A DNA stretch of 64,000 nucleotides from Bin5 sp965218625 (GTDB taxonomy: Bacteria > Chloroflexota > Anaerolineae > Caldilineales > Caldilineaceae): contig CBDCLG010000017.1 in NCBI GenBank assembly GCA_965218625.1, positions 486,021-550,020 of the forward strand, read 5' to 3'. Below the pieces are notes generated by a model, which searched no databases, was not told the origin of the DNA, and worked only from the letters and a program-made list of their open reading frames with translations. Position numbers and translations under genes: made by a program. Positions 51,121 through 58,434 of this stretch are shown piece after piece; positions within the stretch are counted from its first letter, which is position 1; every line of letters begins with the position of its first letter.

Positions 51121-51318
51121 TCAGCGCTCGTCGAGCAGCGGCGCGCGCAGGTGGCGGTTGACCACCTCGACGCCGGCCACACCGCCGCCGCCATAGCCGT
51201 AGCCTGTGATGCCGGCGTCGGTGTCGACGCGCACGACGATCTGCCAGAGGTAGGGGCGCCAGCCGCCGAGGGGCTGGCGGTAGCTGGGGTATACGGCGCG
51301 GACGTCGGTGATTTTCAT
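51121..51318 (-). pseudogene. 5' fragment of an enolase-superfamily gene (duplicate)
   Basis: The fragment encodes MKITDVRAVYPSYRQPLGGW through VEVVNRHLRAPLLDER and then stops. It is nearly base-for-base identical to the first 190 bases of the gene at 46704-47756, same strand, about 3.5 kb away. The barrel with all catalytic residues is missing. The two copies are direct repeats flanking the sugar dehydrogenase and the IS5 element. Confidence 0.88.
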
Positions 51319-51405
51319 AGGGCAATTTTTGCCGTGGGATGTAGGGGAATGTAGCGCACGGGCGGTCCAGATCCTGGGGGCAACCGTGTAAGCGAGGCTT
51401 AACGC

Positions 51406-51435
51406 TTGTTTATCACGCGGCAATGTGGTTATACT
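51406..51435 (+). promoter_or_regulatory. predicted promoter of the TIGR04255 operon
   Basis: TTGTTT (51406-51411) and TATACT (51430-51435) are separated by 18 bases, and the next ATG is 74 bases downstream. GTGG and CCAC flank the -10 box symmetrically, a possible repressor site. Confidence 0.4.
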
Positions 51436-51509
51436 ACCACGGCCGCTGCCGGACGTATGCATGTTTCGTCATAAAGTGTTGCAGCTAATGAACAGAAGCG
51501 AGCTTGCAG

Positions 51510-52292
51510 ATGTCCATCGTGTTCAAAAATCCGCCTGTCAACGAAGTTGTTGTGTCCACATACTTCAGCCCCCAGCTATCTGACTTTCGCGGGGAGCATG
51601 TTGGTCTCTTTTGGGAAAGAATAAGAGAAGATTTTCCTGTCGTTCGTCAGCAACCTCCCGTAGGTATAGCGCCGGATACAATTATGGATGAAGTCTTCCC
51701 TATGCCCAGATATTGGTTCATAGCAGACGATGATGTCAATCTCATTCAGATTCAGAAGAACGCCTTTATGTTCAACTGGCGGCGCAGAGATGACACATAC
51801 CCGCGCTTCCATGGGGACATCAAGCCTACTTTCGACAGATACTATGGCCTTTTCAGCGAATTCATTCGAAACGATATTCAAATGGAGGAACCCGTCATTG
51901 ACCTCTGTGAGTTGACCTATATCAACGCTGTAGAACGCTGTGAGTTTTGGGACGGGCCGCAAGACACTAAGAAAATCATCCCTTCATTTTCAATTCTCGC
52001 CCCCGGTATTGGGGTCCTTGGGTCTCCTGAATTCAACTGCAATTACGGTTACAGAATCGAAGATGATTTGCAACTTAGTATCAGGATACGAAGCGGGGTT
52101 ATATCTCAGCAAGCGGACGCGCCCGTGCTGATTCTTGAAATCGGGGCGCGCGGCCGCCTTGGTCAAGCTGCAAAATCAGAGGCTGATGATTGGTTCGAAC
52201 GCGCACATGATTCAGTCGTCAACTGCTTTGTGTCTGTGACAAGCCAAGAAATTCAGAAAGAGCATTGGGGATTGGTGGAGAACCTGCAATGA
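51510..52292 (+). CDS. TIGR04255-family protein
   Basis: The start MSIVFKNPPVNEVVVSTYFSP and LFWERIREDFPVVRQQPPVG are typical of TIGR04255, a sporadic family of unknown function usually found in accessory regions. The body contains NLIQIQKNAFMFNWRRRDDTYP and a C-terminal DDWFERAHDSVVNCFVSVTS. The stop overlaps the next start (ATGA). The DNA is visibly poorer in GC than the flanking metabolic genes, which suggests acquisition. ATG at 51510 is used; a TTG two codons earlier is possible. Confidence 0.8.
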   Translation: MSIVFKNPPVNEVVVSTYFSPQLSDFRGEHVGLFWERIREDFPVVRQQPPVGIAPDTIMDEVFPMPRYWFIADDDVNLIQIQKNAFMFNWRRRDDTYPRFHGDIKPTFDRYYGLFSEFIRNDIQMEEPVIDLCELTYINAVERCEFWDGPQDTKKIIPSFSILAPGIGVLGSPEFNCNYGYRIEDDLQLSIRIRSGVISQQADAPVLILEIGARGRLGQAAKSEADDWFERAHDSVVNCFVSVTSQEIQKEHWGLVENLQ

Positions 52293-52951
52293 CAGCGGTT
52301 GAATCCACTGCATCTGTCCAGCATTTTCGGTCACCTGCAAATTGGCTGACACGCGACCCTACCTCCGTCTTTGACCCGGACAGAGAGGAATTGGTTCCAC
52401 AGAATTCCAGTCTTGTTGACACTTACTTTGGGGGCTATTACGCATTTGCAGGTTCTCCAGGGCGTATCGACAATCTCCCTTTCAAGTTTCCGACCCCGCC
52501 CGTAGATCCTTCGTCCGCTCTCGACTTGAGCAGCGAGTTTGATGCATATTCTCAGTTTATGGATGATCTTGAGCAGGAAAAGAGTACTGCGCGAAAGATC
52601 TACCAAGCTTACCGGCTTCGTATCAATGGATTGCGCAGTGCTGGGGCGCTTGAAGGTGTTGAATTGAACGAACGTTCCGAGGAAGATTTCTGGTCATTTA
52701 TCAGATCGTCGCACTTTTCTCGCCGTGCAGGGCTGGCGCTCATGGATAATGGAAACATTCGCGCTGTGTGGAAGGGAGAAGACGAAAGTCATCTCGGTCT
52801 ACACTTTCTCGGAGACCGGCAAGTGCAGTATGTGATTTTCAAACGGCGCTCAGGCAGCAGCCGAACCTCACGCACTGCCGGGATTGACACGGTTGAAGGG
52901 GTCAAGAAGCAAATTGGAGCGTTCGACCTCATGTCGCTGGTGAAGGCATGA
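52289..52951 (+). CDS. hypothetical protein, second gene of the TIGR04255 operon
   Basis: The 220-residue product (starting MTAVESTASVQHFRSPANWL) has no family I recognise. A predicted helical segment lies at about residues 80-120, followed by SHLGLHFLGDRQVQYVIFKR, which resembles a small beta-sheet. The gene overlaps both neighbours by four bases (ATGA), so three proteins are made from one coupled message. Confidence 0.7.
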   Translation: MTAVESTASVQHFRSPANWLTRDPTSVFDPDREELVPQNSSLVDTYFGGYYAFAGSPGRIDNLPFKFPTPPVDPSSALDLSSEFDAYSQFMDDLEQEKSTARKIYQAYRLRINGLRSAGALEGVELNERSEEDFWSFIRSSHFSRRAGLALMDNGNIRAVWKGEDESHLGLHFLGDRQVQYVIFKRRSGSSRTSRTAGIDTVEGVKKQIGAFDLMSLVKA

Positions 52952-53390
52952 TTGATAACGATCTTCCTGGCAGCGACCACGTTGTGCGGTACGCCAGATT
53001 CATAGATATTCTTGACGATGGAACGTTGAACTGTTCCGCTTTCCAACTGCGGAAGGCGGAGGAGGGATTATCGGTGAACTGGTTGGAGCACTTCGAGAAT
53101 CGAACAAAGTCGCAGCAACTTGAAGAGACCAGGCCGTTTATCAGACTGACTATGAAAAGGAGCGGTCGGCTTGCCGAGTTAATGTTGGGGCAACGAAGGG
53201 GCAAGTTAGCCAAATACTTAATGACTTGCGGTTCATACACATGCCACTGGCTGCGGACAAAAACTATGCAGCCGATCCATCCCACAGCGAAATCTTGGGA
53301 TTGCCTGCAAAGAACTCCCCTGAGGCAGAACTGATTGGAGACATGATCGCGGAATGTGCAATTGAAATTCATCCCGCAGTCGTGGAATAG
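52948..53390 (+). pseudogene. third gene of the TIGR04255 operon, frameshifted
   Basis: The first frame reads MIDNDLPGSDHVVRYARFID to about KSQQLEE. After a one-base loss near 53122-53130 the next frame reads DQAVYQTDYEKERSACRVNV, GATKGQVSQILNDLRFIHMP, DPSHSEILGLPAKNSPEAEL and IGDMIAECAIEIHPAVVE with TAG at 53388-53390. The second part is well formed and gives a protein of about 147 residues. The family is unknown to me. The product made without correction would be a 128-residue misread tail. Confidence 0.65.
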
Positions 53391-53401
53391 CTGTCGCATC
53401 T

Positions 53402-53424
53402 CCATGCTGTCAGCGACAGCATGG
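53402..53424 (+). repeat. 10-base perfect inverted repeat after the TIGR04255 operon
   Basis: CCATGCTGTC and GACAGCATGG are separated by AGC. It lies 12 bases after the restored stop of the operon. There is no T run, so it is a hairpin rather than a classical terminator. Confidence 0.6.
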
Positions 53425-53508
53425 CACCTCAAGCTACGGACTCAGCGTTCGTCCCCGTTGTCCCTCAATTAAATTCAACGATTTTTCCTGGGATCCGCAT
53501 CAACCGAC

Positions 53509-54258
53509 TTACCCTTTTGGCCGCGGCCGGCGGTCCTCCCCAAAGGGGAAGGTGCCGTCGTAGCCGCGCGGGGTGGAGACGTGCCAGATGCCCTCGTACA
53601 TCGGCGTGACCTGGTAGTGGCAGACGACGTTGCTGCGCTCGACCTGCTCCTGGTGCTTGGCGCCCTGGTGCGGGATGTGGTTGATGAAGACGATGCAGTC
53701 GCCGGCCTTGGGGTAGAGGATGACGTGCTCCTGCGCTTCGCACCAGGCCTCGAACTTGGGCCGGTCCATCGGGTCCAGGTGGGGCGGCTCGACCTTGTGC
53801 CCGTCTTTGATGAACTTGAGGTGCGCGAGGTCGGGGCCGTTGTCCTGGAAGTAGAAGGTGGTGTTGATGCCGACCGGCTGCACGGCGTAGCGGGCGCGGC
53901 CGAGCTCGCGCTTCTCCTGCCAGTAGCCGTAGAAGTCGAGATGCCACTCCTGCAGGTAGGGCCCCGGGTTGATGTGGGCGCGGAAGCTGCGCAGCTGGCA
54001 CTGGCGGCCCATCATGCCTTCGAGGATGGGGCGGATGCTGGGATGGCCGACCAGCGGCGCGTAGGTCTCCGGCTCGCGGTCGAGCAGCGAGTCGAACCAC
54101 ATGTTGCCGACCGCGTTGAGGCCCTCCTCCCAGCCCATTGCGCGGGCGTGGTTGATGCGCTGGCGCACGTGTTCGGTCTCCTCCGGCGTGAGCGCGTTTT
54201 CGACGAGGATAAAGCCGTCCTCTTCGAGCCGGTCCAGTTTGGCTTCGAGGTTGTCCAT
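53509..54258 (-). CDS. phytanoyl-CoA dioxygenase (PhyH) family protein (third copy)
   Basis: The 249-residue product has iron motif H106-x-D108 (QEWHLDFYG), NINTTFYFQDNGPDLAHLKF-like 2-oxoglutarate region, and the distal histidine in FINHIPHQGAKH. It is more distant from the two copies at 21778 and 23031 than those are from each other. An AAGGAG precedes the ATG. A truncated sugar permease gene lies directly upstream on the same strand, repeating the transporter-PhyH arrangement of the 19-24 kb region. Confidence 0.87.
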   Translation of the reverse strand: MDNLEAKLDRLEEDGFILVENALTPEETEHVRQRINHARAMGWEEGLNAVGNMWFDSLLDREPETYAPLVGHPSIRPILEGMMGRQCQLRSFRAHINPGPYLQEWHLDFYGYWQEKRELGRARYAVQPVGINTTFYFQDNGPDLAHLKFIKDGHKVEPPHLDPMDRPKFEAWCEAQEHVILYPKAGDCIVFINHIPHQGAKHQEQVERSNVVCHYQVTPMYEGIWHVSTPRGYDGTFPFGEDRRPRPKG

Positions 54259-54307
54259 TGTGCGTCTCCTTGCGGGGCGGGGCGGAGCGGGCGCCGGCGT
54301 TCGCGGG

Positions 54308-54486
54308 TTATCCCTTGATGCCGGTCAGTGTAATTCCCTGGATGAAGGTGCGCTGGGTGAGGAAGAAGAGGATGACGACCGGCAGCATCATGACGGTGCT
54401 GGCGGCCATCAGCCCGCCGAACTCGGCGTTGTACTCGCCGCGGAAGAGGGCGACGGTGGCCAGGGCCGGCTTGGCCCATTCGGGGC
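54308..54486 (-). pseudogene. MalG-type sugar permease, C-terminal fragment
   Basis: The minus strand ends with ATVALFRGEYNAEFGGLMAA, MMLPVVILFFLTQRTFIQGI and TLTGIKG before TAA. This is the conserved last part of CUT1 inner-membrane permeases of the MalG/UgpE kind. Upstream of about 54486 the similarity stops and unrelated DNA begins, so only about 58 residues remain. The stop is 50 bases before the PhyH gene. Confidence 0.82.
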
Positions 54487-55199
54487 TGGCGAGCCAGCTT
54501 GGGCTACGCAGGCTGCCAGCGCGGCCATGCCGGCGGCGGCTTACGTTGCGTTTACGCGTGACTGCCTCCTCAATGGGTGCTGCGTATGGTACGACGATTG
54601 CGCTGCCACGTTATTGGCGAATTGCGGTGACTGTCCTGCTCGTTCAGGGTGGACGCCGGGGTGTGGAGCGGAGGTGGCGTCCTGTGGGGTATTTTATGGG
54701 TACTTGCGGCAGAGGGCAAAGTGGCGAATTGACGGTGGATTGGTGAGTTGGCGGGGGCGGGAGGGCTTCAGCACTCAGAAGATTTCACTGACAAACGGAA
54801 GCTGTCGCGGCGCGCGAACCACTTCAGCGCGGCGTTGCAGACTTCTATAGGTAAGACGTTTGGGTGGGCACATTTAGTGGGGCTATTAGGTGGGCGGTTC
54901 TCACTGATGATGCTTATGAATGAACTGTTGCTAAGCCTTCAAATAGAACAAGAGTGCAAACACAACGCTAACAGACAGAAAATATGTATCCAATCTTGGA
55001 GAAGTACAATGGGTAATTCGGGCAATACGGTGTGAAGGAGGCCTACAGTGTTCATATGCACCTAAGGTTCTAGCCATGCGAGATATTGTTGGCCCAAGGT
55101 TTTTGACAACAGGACTAAAGATACTGTAGGCCGTGACACCCTGTTTACACAGTTTACACAGTTATAATCACAGTCGAAGCATATGAGGAGATTACTTCA
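54487..55199. other. intergenic region with a tandem GTTTACACA motif and -10 box
   Basis: No gene is supported in these 710 bases. Near the right end, GTTTACACA is present twice in tandem (55143-55161), followed at once by TATAAT at 55163-55168 and a GAGGAG ribosome-binding site before the ATG at 55200. This looks like a promoter with a two-copy operator for the downstream nuclease-like gene. Confidence 0.5.
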
Positions 55200-57362
55200 A
55201 TGAATGAATATCGTACACGACAACATCGACCGGAACATGAAATCGTCGTCGACTTGGAGCACCTTAGTCAAGAGAGCGGCTTTGTCTACACCTTTTGCAA
55301 TATCGTTCGCAATTCCGTATGGATGTCGCCAGACGAGGCGGCAGACATTGACTGGCACCATCGTCCGAACTATCAGGAGCTTTCTTTCCTCTTGGGGCTA
55401 ATGGTCAAACGCCCACTCAAGTTGACAGACCCCCCGTCGCGAGAAACGGCACACGAACAAATTCGCACAGCAATCGCCCTATTGGAAGAGCTCCACCTCG
55501 CGCACGGCTTTTCACCAGCGAGGTCTGCTATCGAAACCCCGGAGAACTTTGAAGAGTGGGTTGCAGAGTATGTTCAGTCCTACGACGACTGGATGTCCAG
55601 TGGCTCTGGTATGGTCGAGCCTATCTTCTACGGTGGAGGAGGGGGATACTATTTTCAATACCTCGAAATGGCGGAGAGAAGGTATAGAGACGACAAAGCC
55701 TGGCTAGAACAGCATTTAGGAGCTAGCTTTGAGGAAATTCTTGAAATTGCTTGGCAACTGAATCAACTATCTCTTGCCCGCGTCAACAGTATTCGCGACG
55801 ATTCAACATTTGAGGAGGCATGTTTACATTATCTGGAGGCATTCTTGTTCGAGCCAGGGGACATTCAGGGCATAACCGACGGTTCTATCGACAGCTTTAT
55901 TCGCACTTTCTCCCTCACACCAGGAAGGGCAAATCGTGATCTGGATACCATTGGCGCCTACAACGAGGTACATTCACATCCCGTTCTTCGCCTGGAGGAT
56001 GAAAGGTTTTTCCTGCCACTGTTTTTCTACCTAGCTGACTCCATTTACGAAAGTCCCTACTATTGGATGTCGAGGGATAGCAGTTATAAAGAAACCGGAT
56101 TCAAGAATAGAGGTAATGCCACTGAAAAAATTGCGCATGAATTATTGACGCAAGTATTCGGCGAAGACAATGTTTTTTGCGGAGTGAAAGTCAAGAAAGG
56201 CAAGAATGATGTAACGGATATTGATGTACTTGCTCTTGAGGGGAACAAAGCTGTAATTGTGCAGGCAAAGTCGAAAAAACTCACAGAGGCATCGAGGAAA
56301 GGAGAAGGAAAGAAGCTAGAGAGCGATTTCCAAGCCGCCGTGCAGGATGCATATGACCAAGCGCTAGTGTCTAGGAACGCCCTTCTTGAAGCAGGCAACT
56401 CGCTGACGATTGATGGAAGGTCGATAGATCGATTGAAGGAAGCCATTGACGAAGCTTACATTATTTGCCTCACTGGCGACTACTATCCGTCAGTAATTTT
56501 CCAAGTGGAGTCGTATCTTCAGAAAGAGGAGAGCGACCCGTACCCAATAGCAGTGAACATCTTTGATTTGGACATCATGACCTTCTATTTGCGGGATCCA
56601 TTCGACTTCCTTTACTACTTGAGGCAACGTTCCAAATTTGCAGAACACTTCAAGTCAGACTCAGAAATTGGTTTCCTTGCTTTCCATCTTCAAGGGAAGC
56701 TATTTCTTGCCGAGCCAGCTGACTATGCCTTCATTGAGCCAGCTTACGCACAGCTTATAGAGGCCCATTTCCCGGTTGCGAAAGGACATTGGCCGAGAAT
56801 GAATGCTGAGAGCGGGTTATTCAGCAAGTGGCGGAATAAAGAGTTCGAAAAGATTGTTTACGAGGTAAAAATGTTGGATCATCAAGGGATTCCAGATGTA
56901 GTCTTTCTCTTATACGACTGGGCTGGTCCGGGAGCAGACAATTTCATCAAGATTTACGAAAAAACAAAGAGGGGGACTCTTCGGGACGGTAAGTTTCATG
57001 ACGCTGCAGTTTTCTCAAACAAGAGTAATCGGGGAATTACGTTCGTGAGCTATCCTGAGACATCAAGCTACACTGAGGAACAGTCGTATCTGGAAAAGTT
57101 CGGGGCCTTGGCGATAGCCCAAAAACAAAGAAGTAGAGCTGATGAGTGGTTAGCATTTGCATCACGTTCAGGCAGTCAAAGATCGTTCGATTCACTCTGG
57201 TACAGTAAGGAGCCATGGCAACCTGATCCTGACTTAGACGATTTAGTAGAGCCACTATTGGATCCGCGGCGGGCTGTCAGTGCAGACGGTCGCAAGATAG
57301 GCAGAAATGAACCTTGCCCATGCGGAAGCGGCCAAAAATACAAGAATTGCCACGGAAAATGA
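55200..57362 (+). CDS. PD-(D/E)XK nuclease-like protein with C-terminal SEC-C motif
   Basis: The 720-residue protein has no signal peptide. Its centre (about residues 300-360) shows GNATEKIAHELLTQVFGE, DVTDIDVLALEGNKAVIVQA and KSKKL: a glutamate, an aspartate and a QxK motif in the order of a NERD/Mrr-type nuclease fold. The C-terminus GRNEPCPCGSGQKYKNCHGK is a SEC-C zinc motif like that of SecA. The N-terminal half is helical and unrecognised. The gene sits in a low-GC accessory island with an OLD nuclease, so a DNA-restriction or defence role is plausible but inferred. Confidence 0.72.
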   Translation: MNEYRTRQHRPEHEIVVDLEHLSQESGFVYTFCNIVRNSVWMSPDEAADIDWHHRPNYQELSFLLGLMVKRPLKLTDPPSRETAHEQIRTAIALLEELHLAHGFSPARSAIETPENFEEWVAEYVQSYDDWMSSGSGMVEPIFYGGGGGYYFQYLEMAERRYRDDKAWLEQHLGASFEEILEIAWQLNQLSLARVNSIRDDSTFEEACLHYLEAFLFEPGDIQGITDGSIDSFIRTFSLTPGRANRDLDTIGAYNEVHSHPVLRLEDERFFLPLFFYLADSIYESPYYWMSRDSSYKETGFKNRGNATEKIAHELLTQVFGEDNVFCGVKVKKGKNDVTDIDVLALEGNKAVIVQAKSKKLTEASRKGEGKKLESDFQAAVQDAYDQALVSRNALLEAGNSLTIDGRSIDRLKEAIDEAYIICLTGDYYPSVIFQVESYLQKEESDPYPIAVNIFDLDIMTFYLRDPFDFLYYLRQRSKFAEHFKSDSEIGFLAFHLQGKLFLAEPADYAFIEPAYAQLIEAHFPVAKGHWPRMNAESGLFSKWRNKEFEKIVYEVKMLDHQGIPDVVFLLYDWAGPGADNFIKIYEKTKRGTLRDGKFHDAAVFSNKSNRGITFVSYPETSSYTEEQSYLEKFGALAIAQKQRSRADEWLAFASRSGSQRSFDSLWYSKEPWQPDPDLDDLVEPLLDPRRAVSADGRKIGRNEPCPCGSGQKYKNCHGK

Positions 57363-57432
57363 ACGACGGCATGCTAATCTTGATGGCGAACGGGATGACT
57401 AATTGTAGGCTAAGTGAATCCAATTTGTTGTT

Positions 57433-58422
57433 TAACCCGAGTTCGGAGTTAGATTAGGGTCGGTAAGAGAGCCAAGTCTTTGTCAGAGAGATGGAGAGAT
57501 GGCTTCTTGGGTTGCCAAGTGTAGGCAATCAGCCCGGCGATAAGATTGACGATAAAGTTGGTTGGGCTGCGGTGGCGGGTGTGTTCGATCTGTGAGATAT
57601 TCTTGAGCTGGTCAACGATGGTCTCAATGACGAAGCGTTTACGCGTGAGCAGCTTGTCTTCGAGAACAACGAGTCGATTCTGCATGTTTTTGCGGATGGG
57701 CGTAATCAATTGCAGTCCGCGTGCGAAGAGTTGTTCAAAGAGAGCTTGGGAGAGATAGCCGCGGTCGCCGACCAACTTACCCCATAGGTTCTTGGTCATT
57801 TGCGGGACCGGTTTGCGGTCATCAATGTTGCCAGGCGTGCGTTGAACCGCCAGCAATTCACCCTGGTCATTGACAATCAGATGGAGCTTGAAGCCATAGA
57901 ACCATCCCATACTGCTCTTGCCCCGCATGGCCATCTCGGCAAAGACTCGGTGGCGGACGATACGTCTGTTGTGGCAGACGGACAACGGGGTCGAATCGAT
58001 GAATGCCACCCCTGTCTTCTGGCCGAAGCGCACACGCAGATAGATACACATTGCGGGTAGGGCTGATGGAATTAACTCCACAAAGCGTGTGTAACTGACC
58101 AGAGCAGGGAATTCACTGCGCATATGCTGACATACGTTCTGCGTATAGTAGGCCTTGAAATCGCGACAATGTGACTGGTGAAAGTGAATCAGAATCGTCA
58201 TTACCTCACTCAAGCTCAACCGCGGGGCCGGCCCTCGCTTGCGAGTCACGTCTAACAGCTTGGCATTCTCCCGTGTACCCAACCACTGACAGAAATCATC
58301 GACATGACAGAACAATTTGAGTATACTCATCACTGAGTGCCTTTCTTTGCTGGAGAATTGTTGTTTGGGAACTTCTATTCTACCAGCTTTGTAAGGTGCT
58401 CATTTACTCCGAATTCAGGTTA
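57433..58422. mobile_element. IS982-family insertion sequence
   Basis: Inverted repeats of about 19 bases bound the element: TAACCCGAGTTCGGAGTTA at 57433-57451 and the complement of TAACCTGAATTCGGAGTAA at 58404-58422, with three mismatches. No target duplication is evident. The right end lies 12 bases before the start codon of the OLD-type gene. Confidence 0.8.
57449..58333 (-). CDS. IS982-family transposase
   Basis: The 294-residue DDE transposase has LSLSEVMTILIHFHQSHCRD, SYTRFVELIPSALPAMCIYL, GVAFIDSTPLSVCHNRRI with the first aspartate, GKLVGDRGYLSQALFEQLFA with the second, and FVIETIVDQLKNISQIEHTR with the glutamate. It is full length. Its stop lies inside the left terminal repeat. Confidence 0.93.
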   Translation of the reverse strand: MMSILKLFCHVDDFCQWLGTRENAKLLDVTRKRGPAPRLSLSEVMTILIHFHQSHCRDFKAYYTQNVCQHMRSEFPALVSYTRFVELIPSALPAMCIYLRVRFGQKTGVAFIDSTPLSVCHNRRIVRHRVFAEMAMRGKSSMGWFYGFKLHLIVNDQGELLAVQRTPGNIDDRKPVPQMTKNLWGKLVGDRGYLSQALFEQLFARGLQLITPIRKNMQNRLVVLEDKLLTRKRFVIETIVDQLKNISQIEHTRHRSPTNFIVNLIAGLIAYTWQPKKPSLHLSDKDLALLPTLI

Positions 58423-58434
58423 GGTAGCAAAGCC

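Noticed and set aside
53402..53424. Rho-independent terminator
   Set aside because: The hairpin is perfect but is followed by CACCTC, not a T run.
54748..55035. 95-codon plus-strand ORF in the intergenic region
   Set aside because: No ribosome-binding site, no recognisable motif and an irregular composition.
58396..58434. Upstream start of the OLD-type protein at 58396
   Set aside because: Those codons lie within the IS982 terminal repeat; the conserved N-terminus starts at 58435.
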